Shown here one piece after another: positions 34,081 to 46,566 of a stretch of 64,000 bases of DNA. The position numbers and the translations under genes are program-made. The notes under the pieces are model-generated. The model did not search any database, was not told the origin of the DNA, and worked only from the letters and a program-made list of their open reading frames with translations. The DNA lies in contig ML769721.1 in assembly GCA_009733575.1 (NCBI GenBank), positions 1 through 64,000 of the forward strand, written 5' to 3'. Origin of the DNA: Gymnopus androsaceus JB14. Its lineage: Eukaryota > Basidiomycota > Agaricomycetes > Agaricales > Omphalotaceae. The first letter of the stretch is position 1. Every line of letters starts with the position of its first letter.

Positions 34081-34319
34081 GCACAGTTGTAGCTCTTAGT
34101 TGGTATCACCAATAATTGGTACTAGTAACTAATCTAATGGTTATAATAGTACCAATAAGTTGCAGTAGTAACTAATCTAATAGTTGTACTAGTATACCAA
34201 CTTATTAGGTTTACTAACCATTACATTAGTTACTGGTGTACCAGCTTATAAGTAATGCTAACCATTAGTTACTAGTACAACAATTTCTTAGTACTAGTAT
34301 AACAATCAGATTAACAGAT

Positions 34320-35612
34320 AATTCTACTCAACAACCCTTGAAATTCCGGCGTAACGGTGACAGTGACACCGGTGTTGCAACGGGTTACAGCAGAAAACTC
34401 TTAAGTCTAAGTGTATTGGAGCTATCGAGAATATAGAATAGCTGTTAAGAACGTGAATGGTATACTGAGAATAAGATGGCCACATGCATCTGGGACCAAG
34501 TGTCATGAACCACGCAACACTAGTGCTGCCGCGGTGCGGTTCGGTGCAGGTTCAGGCAAAAATTTCCGAACCTTGAACCCGAACCTCAGGTGCGGTTCAC
34601 AATTTCTTGAACCTGCACCTTGAACCTAGGTTCGGGGTTCGGTGCAGGTTCAAACAGGTTCGAACCCAAATTTTTTATAACTGTGCACTGAGGCCCAGGA
34701 TCACTTGTATGTGGCTTTTAATTTGTTACATGTTGTGAATTTTACTCCAACAATGTGCCACTATCTGTTTTGCAGAGAAAGTAACCAACCGATTGTCAAG
34801 ATAAGACTCTGTAAGAGTGAACAAGTTGGGGATCAAGGCTTAGGTAAAATTTCCCAAGCATAATAAATACCTTAATGGTTTAATTTGTAGTCAATCTACC
34901 GTTTATAGATTTGAAGGTTGATATATTACACTTTGGCCCCTTTTCTCATACAAAACGCAGGAAAAATGATGGTTTAAGACAACTGAGGTTCGGAGGTTTG
35001 GTGCAGGTGCGAACCTTCCAAAAATTTCTGAACCTGAACCTGCACCTAAATGTTCGGTTCTTGAATCTTCAGCCAAGTGAACCTGAACCTTGGGTGGGGT
35101 TCGGGTTTGAACCGGGTTCACAAGGTTCATGAACTGCACCGCGGCAGCACTACGCAACACCATGAACACACCAAGACATGTGCCCGCCACCCTGGCAGTG
35201 GGTTTGCTGTTGTCCAAGGATTATTTGAGTGATGAATTTGTGTTTCAATTCAAGGGACTATGTTCCACGGCAATATTGAGTGGAGCAGTATCTGGCATAT
35301 AGAAAAGCTGGTGAGTCCAAGGGTATCTTGCAAGAAAGAAAAGTGCACCTATTACCCATACCAATTTCCACTGCTACTCTTCTTTGTCCTCCTGAGTACT
35401 GGCCAAGTACAACTGAAAAGGTTCCGGCTTTGTGAGCATGTTGGTAGGTTGAAGAGGAGGGTGAAGGATGGCACAGCATCAACCCAATGGACGCAGACAG
35501 CATACATGTCAAAGTTACATCCCGGTCACAATCCGGTGTGACCGCCGATCACGAGATACAAAGAGGTTGCCAGAAGGGTTGTTTCGGATCAATGGGGTTG
35601 TTCAGTAGAATA
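34320..35612. mobile_element. TIR element with ATTCTACTCAACAACCC ends, carrying a nested hAT-like MITE
   Basis: The outer ends ATTCTACTCAACAACCC and GGGGTTGTTCAGTAGAAT are inverted. They split a minisatellite found on both sides. The nested MITE at 34521-35152 has TAGTGCTGCCGCGGTGCGG and CCGCGGCAGCACTA ends and a perfect 8-bp target duplication CGCAACAC (34513-34520, 35153-35160), the hAT signature. Confidence 0.8.
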
Positions 35613-35773
35613 ATCCAAGATTCGATACTAGTGCAATAACTTATCAGTACTAACCATTAGATTAGCTACTAGTACAATACCACCCATGGTATTACCAGCC
35701 ATGGTAATATCATGGTAGTACCACCATTATAATATCATGGTAATACCATCATGGTAGTACCATGGTGGAATAT

Positions 35774-36083
35774 TGTTGGATGGCAGATTAGCGCCCTTCT
35801 ACTTCGCATCCTCTTTTTGGCATAGTCCGTTTTTCACGTGTGACTGAGTAGTTATATACTTCTCATTCCCACCCTTTTCCCTCAGCTGTTGACTCCCATA
35901 TCGTTTGACATCTGAGGGTATGTTTTTCTTCTTGCTAATTACCTTTGATCTTGTACTTATACTTTCTTAGTTTTTCCGTTCCATTCTTGTTCCTAGGTAA
36001 TTAATATCAGCTGTTGACTCCCATATCGTCCAACATCTGAGGTTTTTCCGTTCCGTTCTCGTTCCTAGACTCAACCTCCAACA
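35774..36083 (+). repeat. 5' LTR of Copia 3
   Basis: 310 bp, TGTTGGATGGC to CCTCCAACA. It contains a duplicated block (CAGCTGTTGACTCCCATATC at about 35884 and 36010). Confidence 0.92.
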
Positions 36084-36213
36084 GGTTATGGGCCTTTAAA
36101 CCTCTGGTTTTCTGGGAACTTTTTTGGCGAACAAAAAACGGTTTAACATCACCGTACAGCTCAAAACTCGGGTCTTTTCGACGGAATTGTGCTTCTTGTT
36201 TTTATGCGTGAAC

Positions 36214-37837
36214 ATGGACATTCCGGGCAGTCCGTATGGGTACGATCCTGACGGACAAAATCCATACCATCGATTGACACGAAATGCTTCCGATGCTTAC
36301 AATACCCCAATATCCGCTCCGCTAAATCATTCCTCGATTGCTCAACAACCCAATACTACACCTGCGTCCAACTTTCCACGTCCACAGATGGTTGGCAATC
36401 CTGGTCGAGCGGCTTACATACAGAATCAGACTCAATCATCCATGCCTTTTTTATCTTCCTTTCCCCAATCCATTTCAAATCATTTCAGAATGTAGTACCA
36501 AATGTACAAATTTTTTCCAACAGAACGTTCCTCTTCCTGTACATACTCCCACTCACCCTGCTCCTTTATGCAACACCATTACTCCTCACGCTCGTGTACC
36601 TACTGTCACTGCTCCCATGAATCCAACTCCACGACCTTTGCCTTATTCTGCTTCTGCACCTTTGCATCCCCCGACTGTGTCTGAGCGATTGCGCTCTCAA
36701 CGATCCTTGGCTTTGATGCGCGTTTCCGTGCGCTCGCCAATTATTTCTGAACCTGATTTTTCTTCTAACATTTCTTGCTCATCTTGTCCGATGTCACTTA
36801 CAAGCTTTGTACCTTCACCGACACCTTACATTCACTTACCTTATCAAGCTAATACGTACCAGTACCTACTGCAGCCGCCCGACCACCAGGAGCCCCAGGT
36901 GCCAAGTCGCCCCCCATCTGCGGTGGTACAGCAGTACAACCCTCGCATCCAGCATCCGCAACCCTACCAACCCTATGCTACCGCTCATCTAGCAACCATA
37001 GGTGAGGATGCTACGATTGCTGGTCAATTCGACCTCCGCACTCATTCTGTACCGCCGGTTACTGGAAATCCTATACTGAACGCATTGCATCCTGGAGTTG
37101 CGCCCCAACCACCGGTGCACCTGCCTGGAGTTGCGCAGCAAATGCCAGTGCACCCAGGTTACATGCAATATGCGTACCCAATACAGGACCAATCTGGACT
37201 CGCTCCAATAAACCCTTTCTCTTATTCCCAACCTCCCCCTGCTAATGCTATCCACGCCGGATACGCCTACCCAGACCCGATGGCCTCCAAAGCTAAGGTG
37301 AAACTTTTTTCATCTATTCTCAGCGCATTCATGTCCACCATCGACAATGACGCTGAACTTCGTAATTGCCAGAACTGGGCCTGTTGGCATGACAGTGTCC
37401 TTCAAGCACTTGCTGATGGGGGTGTAATCGGTCACATTTGCAGTGAACCTGCTCCTGGCATTGAACGTACGGAGTACAACACTCCTGTGTATAGGCTGCT
37501 CCTCTCTCCAATTCCACATCCAACGGAGATTGAGGCCAGGAGAATTTGGGACAGGGACAATGCATGGGCCTCCTCTGTGTTGATGGCACATCTTCACAAT
37601 GACGCTCGTGGGTTTTTGGGGCTGGTCATAGATTCTAATGGACGTCGCCGGACTGCACGAGAGATGTATGATGCCCTCCGTCTTGGGTGCCAGGCAGCAC
37701 CAGATTACACCAACTGTCTTCGCATTCAGGACAAGATCTTATCCACTCAAATTGTCAATGGTGACATCGGCAAATTCATTCAACTTTGGTCTTCAGGTCT
37801 CTCGCAGCTCCGGGGATATAACTACAACATCCCTTAG
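36214..37837 (+). pseudogene. Copia 3 gag
   Basis: The frame starting MDIPGSPYGYDPDGQ (36214) stops at 36495, while the long continuation lies in another frame to a TAG at 37835. It is Pro-rich, then capsid-like (ELRNCQNWACWHDSVLQALA and onward), resembling Copia 2 gag. Beyond the TAG the frame continues towards an Asn/Gly-rich stretch (38010-38160). A frameshift and a nonsense change make it defective. Confidence 0.75.
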
Positions 37838-38254
37838 CCCACAATCCTCACCCGCTTTATCCAAAACTTCCCCAATGGCAACCATTACGCTATTGCCTCC
37901 GATAAATGTCAAGAAGCCCTTGATGCACCCGGTTCTGTACCATCCCGTGAAATGTTCGATGCTTTTGCCATAAAACTTACTCAGGCCAAGAGTCTTTCCA
38001 AGGGCTCTTTCACAGCTTGCTCGAACAACACAAATAATAACCGTAATCAGCAACAGGATCAAGGTGGAAAACTCGCCGTGGCTTCCGCGGAAATGGGGGT
38101 GGAAATGGAGGGAGGAAATGGGGGTGCAAATGGTGGTGCAAATGGGGGTGGAAAGGACACAATTGCGAACAATTTGAAGCAGGGTATGACCACAAATAAC
38201 ACAAACACAAACCAATGTCAGAATAATCCTGGTACACGTGTGACTACTGCATAG

Positions 38255-41200
38255 CGAGTATTACTGAACCATCTACTGTACCAGATGTACCTCTTGATAC
38301 AACTTCGGCTCCATTGGGAGCTTCGAATATAATCACCCGTCAATCTTACCCTGCTAGATCCTTTGAATCATTCTCTGCCCTCTCAACTGACCTCCACCCT
38401 GAAACCTTGCAGTCCTATCGAGTTAGGTGATCCGATAGTGTTTGCCTCAATAATTGGCTCTGCTCCAACACTTCTCGATTCTGCGTGCACCAACCACATT
38501 GTGAAGGACAGACAGTTTTTCTTCATGTATGATACTGGTGGTGCTACTGATGTTACAACTGCCAATGCTGGGAAACTTGCTGCTTGTGCTTCCGGTACTT
38601 GTTACTTCAAGTCTCCTATCAAGGGTACAGACAAATTCCTGATACTGGAAATGTTCAATTGCTTGCATGCCCCCGATGCTCCTGTGAACCTTATCTTGAC
38701 GGGAGCATTACTGGAGAAGAAGTTCAGCCTTTACATGGCTCAAGACATGGTCAAAGTCTATATTCCGAGCACACCACACTTCCACATTGCTGCAGATATT
38801 CCTACATCGTCTCTGCTTACTACGATGGTAGTTTCCTACTCATACACTGTAGAGGTTCCCTCAGGCCTCCTTACGTTCTTCCATGGCTACATTCACGCCT
38901 CGCATTCCTAACGGTGACCTATTCCACAAGAGATTACTCCACATTGGAAAACAAGCGGCCAACAATGTCCTCACTGATAACGCTGTACTAGGTCTTGACA
39001 ATGGAATGGCACAAGCGATGAAAGCCATGTGCGACTCATGCCTAAAGGCAAGCATCCCCACTTTCCCTATCCTTACCATGGAAACCGTGCGACTCGCCCA
39101 CTCGAACTGATCGTTGTTGACACCTGCAGACCCATGCCAGTGCAATCTACCCACCACTCGACACACTTTAATGTTATCATGGACAATTACACTTCTGCAC
39201 TTGGTGGTGGTTGTTTTGCAAAGAAAAATCAAGCAAACAAAATTATCCAAACAACGATCAACCAGTGGGAGGTCAAAACAGGTGAAAAAGCTCAGAATAT
39301 TTGCCTGGATGGAGTGATGGAATTCCATGGGGAGGAGAGTTCGAAATACTTCCGCAACAAGGGTATATCTGTCCAGAAGACTGCTGCTTACTCGCACCAG
39401 CAAAATGGGAAGCCGAGCATTGGGTATGGACCATTGAGAACAATGCTATGACACTCATGGTCCACGCTGGTCTGTCCATGCAGTTCTGGGAAGATGCTGT
39501 ACGAACTGCTCTTTATATTTGATTCCGTCTTCCTACAAAAACATTACGGAATGACAAAACGCCCTATCGAAATGGTCCATCATCCGGAAACCTGACCTAT
39601 CACACCTCTGAGTATGGGGGTGCCAGGCCTGGATACAAGTTCTGGAAGAGCTCAGGAGGAAATTTGGGGACAAGATGCTTGAGTGCATATTTGTTGGTTA
39701 TGAGGAGAATCGGGTTGGTTGGCGTGTCCACAACCTGAATGGTGGTTATCATTTTAGTGACCAGGTAGTGTTCAACGAGTCTTTATGTGGACAACTGGGA
39801 GGACCTCATTCTCTATGAGAATTGGGTTCTGCGACTGCGGACCCTAAACCCTCTGGTCCTCGTCCACGTCGCAATTTGAAACCTACGGAGCGTGGCAAAC
39901 TCTGGCAGGATGGTATTTGGATCTGCGATGAACATATCAAGAAGCAACAGGAAGAGTCTGGACCCTCCCTTCCCCAACATTCACCTTCTATGGAGAATGA
40001 CATTGCTTCTTACACCATTGCCCATGACTTACTTGAAGATGGTATTTGCACACTTGAGGACAACTCTGACTTCTATTTTGCTGCACTAGCCAACATACCT
40101 GAACCTCCACATCCCAAATCCAAGCGAACGACAGATCCAAGGAAGCACCGACCTTACAATGCAGACAAGCCACCCGCTACTAGGAGGGAAATGCTGGGCC
40201 AACCGGATAAGCAGTTGTGGTTGGATGCGGAGGCGGAGGAAGTTCAAGGACTGTTTGGGCTTGGGGTGTTTGAATGGTATGATTCACTGCCGAAGGGATG
40301 ACATGCTATTCACATGAAGTTTGTGTATGACCGAAAACTTAATACTGATGGATCTTTGGGGAGATATAAAGCCCGTCTTGTCGTGCAGGGTTTGACGCAA
40401 CATCCCGATGACTATGGGAAGGTTTACGCTCCTGTTGCGCGCATTGTTTCCATCTGCCTCATCCTCGCCTGGACCGCCTATGCCGATTGGGAATTATTTT
40501 TGTTTGACGTCAAACAGGCATTTCTGAATGCGGAGTTGAAAGAGGAAGTATATGTCTCGCAGATTCCTGGATACCCTGACCACAACCCACAGGGGGTTTA
40601 CCGGCTCCGTCGAGCTTTGTATGGTCTACACCAATCCGGGGCTGCTTGGTATGCTCGGCTCCAATCTACTCTCGAATCCATGGGCTTCCACCGCTGCAGA
40701 AATGATGCCGCTGTTTTTGTCTGTTGTTTCACAATGCCCCCTGATGCATCTGTTCCTCTGCTGGCAAGTGGAGAACCATTGACAATGTTCATACCAGTCC
40801 ACATTGATGATGGACTTGTTTCAACTAACTCAATCCCTCTTTATGCCTGGTTTATTCGAACCATTAATACTCATTTCACAGTTGTCGATCAAGGAGAAGC
40901 CACCTGCTATATCAGCATTCGAATTTCCAACTCACACAAACTTTGGCTTTCTCAGGAGGTTTACATTGAGGAGTTGTTGGAGTCTTATGGACTTACGGAC
41001 TGTACGACTAACGACTTACCCCTCCGGAAACCATGAAACTCTGTTACCAATCCATTGCCAGTACTTGATGAAGCATCGACAAAAATTTACCAGGCCCTTG
41101 TTGGGTGCCTCCTTTTCCTTGCACTTTGCACTCATCCCGACATCACCTTCACTGTAATGTACCTTGCTCAGTTCAATTCTAGGCCATCTGAGTACAAACT

Positions 41201-41747
41201 TGCATCTGCGAAGGGTACCCTGCATTACCTGGCGAAGACGCGTACTTGGTCTCTCCAGTATGGGGGTGATGTTCGCATTTTGCTACTGGACCAGCTCCGC
41301 CTCCTTCAGGATATGCTGGCACTCTCTGATTCCGACTGGGGTTCTGATGCCGTCGATCACAAATCTGTTTCGGGATATGCAATCTTCATGTTTGGTGGGC
41401 TTATTTCTTGGTCATCAATGAAGCAGAAGTTGGTTGCCCTATCGTCGACTGAATTGGAATATATGAGTCTTACGAATGTACTGAAGGAGGCGTTATGGGT
41501 CCATGTTTTCCTTTCTCTTATTGAATTACCAGTTCCTTGTCCTTTTCCAATTGCTTCTGATAACCAAAGTGCTCTCCTCATTGCAAACTCTGATTCTGCT
41601 TCTGCACGTTCTAAACACATTGACATACAATACCATTTCATCCGTACTGAACTTGATAACGGTTCTTTCATTACAATATGGTGTCCCACTCTTGATATGA
41701 TTGCTGACATTTTTACAAAGTCCCTCCCTTCCGATCTACATTACTAA
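38255..41747 (+). pseudogene. Copia 3 pol with stops
   Basis: Protease (LLDSACTNHIVKD, near 38470), integrase (VVDTCRPMPV near 39113), reverse transcriptase (LFDVKQAFLNAELKEEVYV near 40503; VHIDDGLVS near 40798) and RNase H (to 41747) are in order. Stops lie at 38252 (TAG, at the junction with gag), 39520, 39817, 40299 and 41034 (TGA). One frame break near 38900 separates protease from integrase. Most TGA codons fit CGA to TGA. Confidence 0.88.
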
Positions 41748-41824
41748 CACTGCCTATCTCTTGGTCTTGTTTCATGATGACATTTTTCCTCTTCTTGGAC
41801 TCTACTCATTGTCCGCTGGGGGTG

Positions 41825-42134
41825 CGTTGGACGGCAGATTAGCGCCCTTCTACTTCGCATCCTCTTTTTGGCATAGTCCGTTTTTCACGTGTGACTGAGT
41901 AGTTATATACTTCTCATTCCCACCCTTTTCCCTCAGCTGTTGACTCCCATATCATTTGACATCTGAGGGTATGTTTTTCTTCTTGCTAATTACCTTTGAT
42001 CTCATACTTATACTTTCTTAGTTTTTCCGTTCCATTCTCGTTCCTAGGTAATTAATATCAGCTGTTGACTCCCATATCATTCAACATCTGAGGTTTTTCC
42101 GTTCCGTCCTCGTTCCTAGACTCGACCTCCAACA
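41825..42134 (+). repeat. 3' LTR of Copia 3
   Basis: 310 bp, same length as the 5' LTR. The TG start is changed to CG. It is followed directly by the AATAT target duplication. Confidence 0.92.
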
Positions 42135-42139
42135 AATAT

Positions 42140-42541
42140 GCCAGGCACTTACCCCTACTTAGGTCCCCTACTTAGGTCCAACTTGGAAGGCAAAAGTTAA
42201 GCCTAAGTAGGTATCTTCTAGTAGGTGACTGGAGTGGAAATGCATATCTGCAGCTACATAATTCTGTACAGGTTGGTACTAGGTAGAGGCCAAGTTCTAC
42301 AAGGTTCTATGTAGGTCATGTAGAATGAAAGGTTGAGCCCTGAAAGATGGAGCATCCCAAAATGACATCCACCCTAACACTTGCATGCATGCAGGAAGCA
42401 CTGACATTGTTTTGGGTGCTATCTCCGATGCTCTCTGTTTGAATGTCAGTTTCTTCAACTCCATCTATCACTTCATGTCAACCAAGAGAGGAACACAGGT
42501 GCACAAGATAGAGCTGGCTAAATACTTAAGTTTAGACTTTA
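42140..42541. other. Right end of the outer TIR element and short spacer
   Basis: 42140-42237 is the right inverted end of the 33497 element. 42243-42536 shows no gene or repeat I recognise. Confidence 0.4.
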
Positions 42542-42763
42542 CCACTTCAGTCACATACTAAAAAGTACCTTGTTAGGCTCAACTTTTGCCCCAAAGGTTG
42601 GTCCTAAGAGGGGTCAGATCCCTGGAATATCCCAGACAGAAATTCATGGTTTGCCCACCCGGGATCACCCAGGTGTCTGGGGTCCTGACATGGGATTGCC
42701 AAGTAGCCTACTCACTTTCATATTTATTAATTGGTTCTGCATAATAATAGAAATATAAATATA

Positions 42764-43644
42764 TACAGAAGCAAACCCCCAGGCAAAAAATTTGGAGAAA
42801 TTGGACAATAACTTGGGCCGGTGAAAGATTTAAGCAAATATTTTTTCGCAGCCAAGCTATGTGCATTTTAGCATTATGCCCAAATTTTTTCAGATTTCTT
42901 TGAGCATATCTAACATGTAAATAAAGTTATTACTGCTGTTCATGAAAAAGTGCCCAAAACCCCCAGGCAAAAATATCACATGTGCTCGCCGAATGGACCC
43001 ACAATGCATAACCCAATTTCTCTTCCAACTTGCTGAATGTGTTCTTAATCCTTAACTGCTTTTCTATGAGCTCGCAGCCCAATCATAGGATGAAGAAAAA
43101 GAAGGTGGGATTATGAGGGGGGAAGAGGAGGAGATAGAACATAACATACAGAAGCACCACTTTTTGCCCTCATTGTATAATACACACTCTGCCAAGCATT
43201 GGAGGCCATATGGCATACAAATACGTGGTTATAGAGCTCCTTAATTGTGTTGGGATACACGGGTACGGTGTCACTCTAGAAAGGCAGCATCAAAGGATAT
43301 ATTCCGTTTGAGCCTTGTAGTGGGAGTCAGGAGGCAAACGGATGGGGGATTGATGTACTAAACAGGCTTATATACAGTAAATACTAATTTCAAATTGGAA
43401 GCCGTGGCGAGCAACGGCACTCGGCAAAAATCAAATCCAACAAATTGTGCTACATCTCCATATTTTTTGATTTCTTTGGTAAATTTTCATTGTTTTATTT
43501 TTTTTTGGGTGCATAATGTAGTGTATGTATCTTGAGTATTTTACAGCCTTAAAGTAGACACATTGTAGATATTATATCAGAGGTCTGAAACCTGCTCAAA
43601 GCTGCTGTAGAATCAATTTTTTTGCCTGGGGGTTTGTCTCTGTA
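42764..43644. mobile_element. ACAGAAGCAAACCC MITE, 881 bp (near-identical copy at 57354)
   Basis: TACAGAAGCAAACCCCCAGG and GCCTGGGGGTTTGTCTCTGTA ends are inverted. It is almost identical over its length to 57354-58238, implying recent mobility. Confidence 0.85.
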
Positions 43645-44095
43645 AACAATATATGTAAGCCAAACCCCAAGTTCTTAGTACTAGTTGAGATAGTGATAGT
43701 TAGGGTTGAGGGTCAAGATAGTGGCTGGGACTCCCAAGGTCCAACCGCAAGTGGTTAAGTATCGGGGGTTAGAGATTAAGGATAGTGGTGGAGACTCCCA
43801 CATTGATCAATTAATTGGGACTCCTGTTATGAACACTTTATTTTGTCTCATGCCACATGGACTATTACCTATCTGTTTCTTCTATTTGTCTCTGTTTATC
43901 TTGGCACTTAGTTAAGCATGCACTCGTTTAGGCATGTGGCTGTGTTGTTTACTTATGTTTCATTCTTTATAGTTCATCAACACATGTATGATTGTTTGAT
44001 CCTTGATCATAGGTCTTGATCATCCAATCATCCTTTGATCACTTTGATCACACCTCATGCTAGGATGCTGCATTTGGTGCTGGACACACATGTAC

Positions 44096-44469
44096 ATCAG
44101 AAAGAACTGTTTTGGGCCCAGGAGGATCTAATGCCACCTAATCCTCTTAGGCAACCTGAGGCATCCTAGTTGGCCCAGGAAAAAAGGGTAAAACTTTGGA
44201 CACCTCAGGTATCCTAGTCATCCTAGGTCTCCTGGGACATCCTGGGATATCCTGGGGCATCCTGGGGCATCCTGAGGCATCCTAGGATAAAATTTCTATC
44301 CCAGGATGCCTCAGGATGCCCCAGGATACCCCAGGACACCTAGGATGACTAGGATACCTGAGGTGTCCAAAGTTTTGCCCTTTTTCCTGGGCCAACTAGG
44401 ATGCCTCAGGTTGCCTAAGAGGACTAGGTGACCTTAGATCATCCTGGGCCCAAAACAGTTTTTGCTGAT
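44096..44469. mobile_element. Large fold-back element, copy 2
   Basis: Same sequence family as 14425-14817. The arms of about 180 bp pair around a centre near 44288. The flanks TGTAC/GTACA continue the palindrome. Confidence 0.85.
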
Positions 44470-44841
44470 GTACAATCACTTATCACTTACAGACATTGAT
44501 ACTGTTGTACTTCATAGTTTCATGCATTGTTACAGTATGTACAGGGCATAGGGTTATGGGTCTAGGGCTTGTACAGTAGTATATATAGTAGTTGTAGCTG
44601 TAGCTTAGTCCTTAGCTTCAATCTTGTCAATACCTCCTAGTCCTCAATATCATCTTCTCTTTTCCTCATCATTCTTGTCTTTACCTAAGTCGGAAGTCAT
44701 GATGCCTGGTACCTCATGTTGTGAGGAACTAGTTGCTGACAACTCCCAAGTGTCCAAGTAGTTGGGATATCCAGGTAATTGGGACTCCCAAGATGGGATA
44801 TCCATTGTGTCCAAGTAGTTGGGATTCCAAAGTATTTCAAG

Positions 44842-45219
44842 TACTGTACCGTTTCGACCAAAAGTTCACAGTATGTGACGTGTGACCTCTACTGTTTAGA
44901 AAATTCAGTGTTCACAAAGTGCAGTGACCTGTGTCCAATCTGTGAACTGTTCACTGGCATTGAGTCCACCTGCATGATATGGTGGATATCTTGTTTTGAA
45001 GCAAGAAATGGCTTGTTTGTAAGTAAATCAAGGCTAATTTGAGTGTTTTTAAGGACTTTTTTTTAATTTACCATTTTTGAGGAATATTTTAAATATATAT
45101 ATATTTTCTCAGGCATGATAGTGTTCACAACCCAAAATGACCAGTGACACCCTCCCGTGAACTGTTCATTTTGAGCCTAAGTGACACGTGACTGAACTTT
45201 TGGTCAATACAATACAGTA
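44842..45219. mobile_element. TACTGTACCGTTTCGACC MITE
   Basis: Ends TACTGTACCGTTTCGACC and GGTCAATACAATACAGTA are imperfect inverted repeats; inner arms hold GTGACACGTGAC-like words. It resembles the MITE at 53760-54029. Confidence 0.6.
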
Positions 45220-45561
45220 ATTGGGATGTTCAAGTGGTCCAGGTAATTGGGATTCCCAAGTGATTCAAGTAATTGGGATATTCAGATGGTCCAAGTAGTT
45301 GGGATTCCCAAGATGGGATATCCAAGTTAGGATTTTACTATATGATTTATACTTTTATGTATTTCCATTGTCATGCAGAACCAATTAACAAATATGAAAG
45401 CCATTAGGCTACATGGGAATCCCATATCAGGACCCCAGACACCTGGGCAATTGCAGGTGGGCAAATCATGGTCTGTCTGGGATATCCCAAGGATCTGACC
45501 CCTCTTAGGGCAAAAGTTGAGCCTAACAAGATACTTTTTAGTAGGTGACTGAAGTGCTTTA

Positions 45562-46566
45562 AACCTTCTTCACTTTCACTGAAGGTGAATGCATCAGCAA
45601 GACCTGGGTGTACTGGACAGCACTGGATAGCACTATCAGCACTCATAGCACCCAGAGCACCCAGAGCAAGGTCCCCATCTATCCAGAGCTATGGATCACT
45701 ATGGATTGCTATGAACTGCTATGGATTTCGCACATCATCACATTATCTTTCAGTCTTTCAATTCATATATATGACATTCTTCAAATTGTTTCTCTCGCTT
45801 TCAAGACCAAATAATCATAATAAATCATATATATATTGTCAGATTAGTAGTATGTAGTAGGATAGTTTACCAAAACAGAGCTACAATAACTAGTAAATAA
45901 CATAGATAAAGCTACAGTATAGTATGTAATGCTTGATTAGATATTGAACAAGGTTGAAGGCTTGAATGAAACTCACTGAGAGCACCAAGCCAAAGCAATT
46001 CAGAACCAGCTTAGAAAAAAAAAAAATTTGGGAGGGAAGGAAGGGAGCTTCAATGGGGAAGTTACAATGATGACTTCTTGATGCTATATACTATTGACAG
46101 AAGAGAGTGACAGCTGTCAAAATGTTGACAGCTAGCTCGAGTACTTGGTGATCTCATAGCAGCTTATAGCATTTCATAGCACTATGGCTGCTATGGCTTG
46201 CTATAGATTGCTATAGCTGCTAAGCTGATAGTGAGCAAGCTGTTGAACAAATATAATCTAGTGTAACAAATGTAAGTATTGGTACAGCAAGTGACAGAAA
46301 GAAAGCTCTTGTCTTAGTTGGGACACAAGTAGTGGTGCGGCAGGGGCTTGTATGCTAGGTATATAAGTTGATTGTATGATTGATGTAGGTACATTGAAGC
46401 CTCAAAACTGGGTAAATAATAAGTATCCATATCTAACTGGGAAGTCAAAGTGTCCTGTACCATGCGGAGTGCTGTACTGCTACAACTGAGAGTTCATTAA
46501 CACCGTAATACAACTATCTGAACTCAAAATTTGGCAACTTGTAATGCATGAATCAGGGGTGTGAAT
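45562..46566. other. Non-coding stretch with TATAGCA/CTATGG short repeats
   Basis: No gene is visible. GCATCAGCAAGACCTGGG at 45592 resembles a MITE tip without a clear partner. CTATGGATTGCTATG-type words recur at 45690-45725 and 46150-46215. Confidence 0.4.

Larger units (their letters stand above)
35774..42134 (+). mobile_element. Copia retrotransposon 3, structurally complete
   Basis: Two 310-bp LTRs bound the element, flanked by a perfect AATAT target duplication (35769-35773, 42135-42139). A GGTTATGGGCC primer-binding site follows the 5' LTR. Gag and pol domains are all present but carry several stops. The LTRs differ at about ten positions, all transitions. It inserted near the right end of a DNA element. 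Confidence 0.93.
33497..42237. mobile_element. TIR DNA element (about 2.4 kb) enlarged by Copia 3 and MITEs
   Basis: The left end CCACTTCAGTCACCTACTAA is mirrored by the right end TTAGTAGGTGACTGGAGTGG region. Inverted similarity extends about 95 bp on each side. Direct AAATG copies flank it (33492-33496, 42238-42242). Inside are TTAGGG-like words (33731-33759), an ATCAGCAAAACC MITE, minisatellite, a 1.3-kb TIR element, CCATGGTAATACC repeats and the 6.36-kb Copia 3. No transposase is visible. A relative with the same tips is at 42542-45556. Confidence 0.75.
42542..45556. mobile_element. Second TIR element of the CCACTTCAGTCAC family, 3.0 kb
   Basis: About 170-bp inverted ends (CCACTTCAGTCAC, AGGCTCAACTTTTGCCC, GGTCAGATCC, GTGTCTGGGGTCCTGA) bound it. 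CTTTA occurs on both sides (42537-42541, 45557-45561). Nested inside are an ACAGAAGC MITE (42764-43644), a fold-back (44096-44469), a TACTGTACC MITE (44842-45219) and a minisatellite of CCAAGTAGTTGGGATTCC words (44700-45330). No transposase is seen. Confidence 0.8.

Noticed and set aside
34660..34680. GGTTCGAACCC as a tRNA B-box
   Set aside because: It lies within GGTTC-rich arms of the hAT-like MITE, with no A-box or cloverleaf around it.
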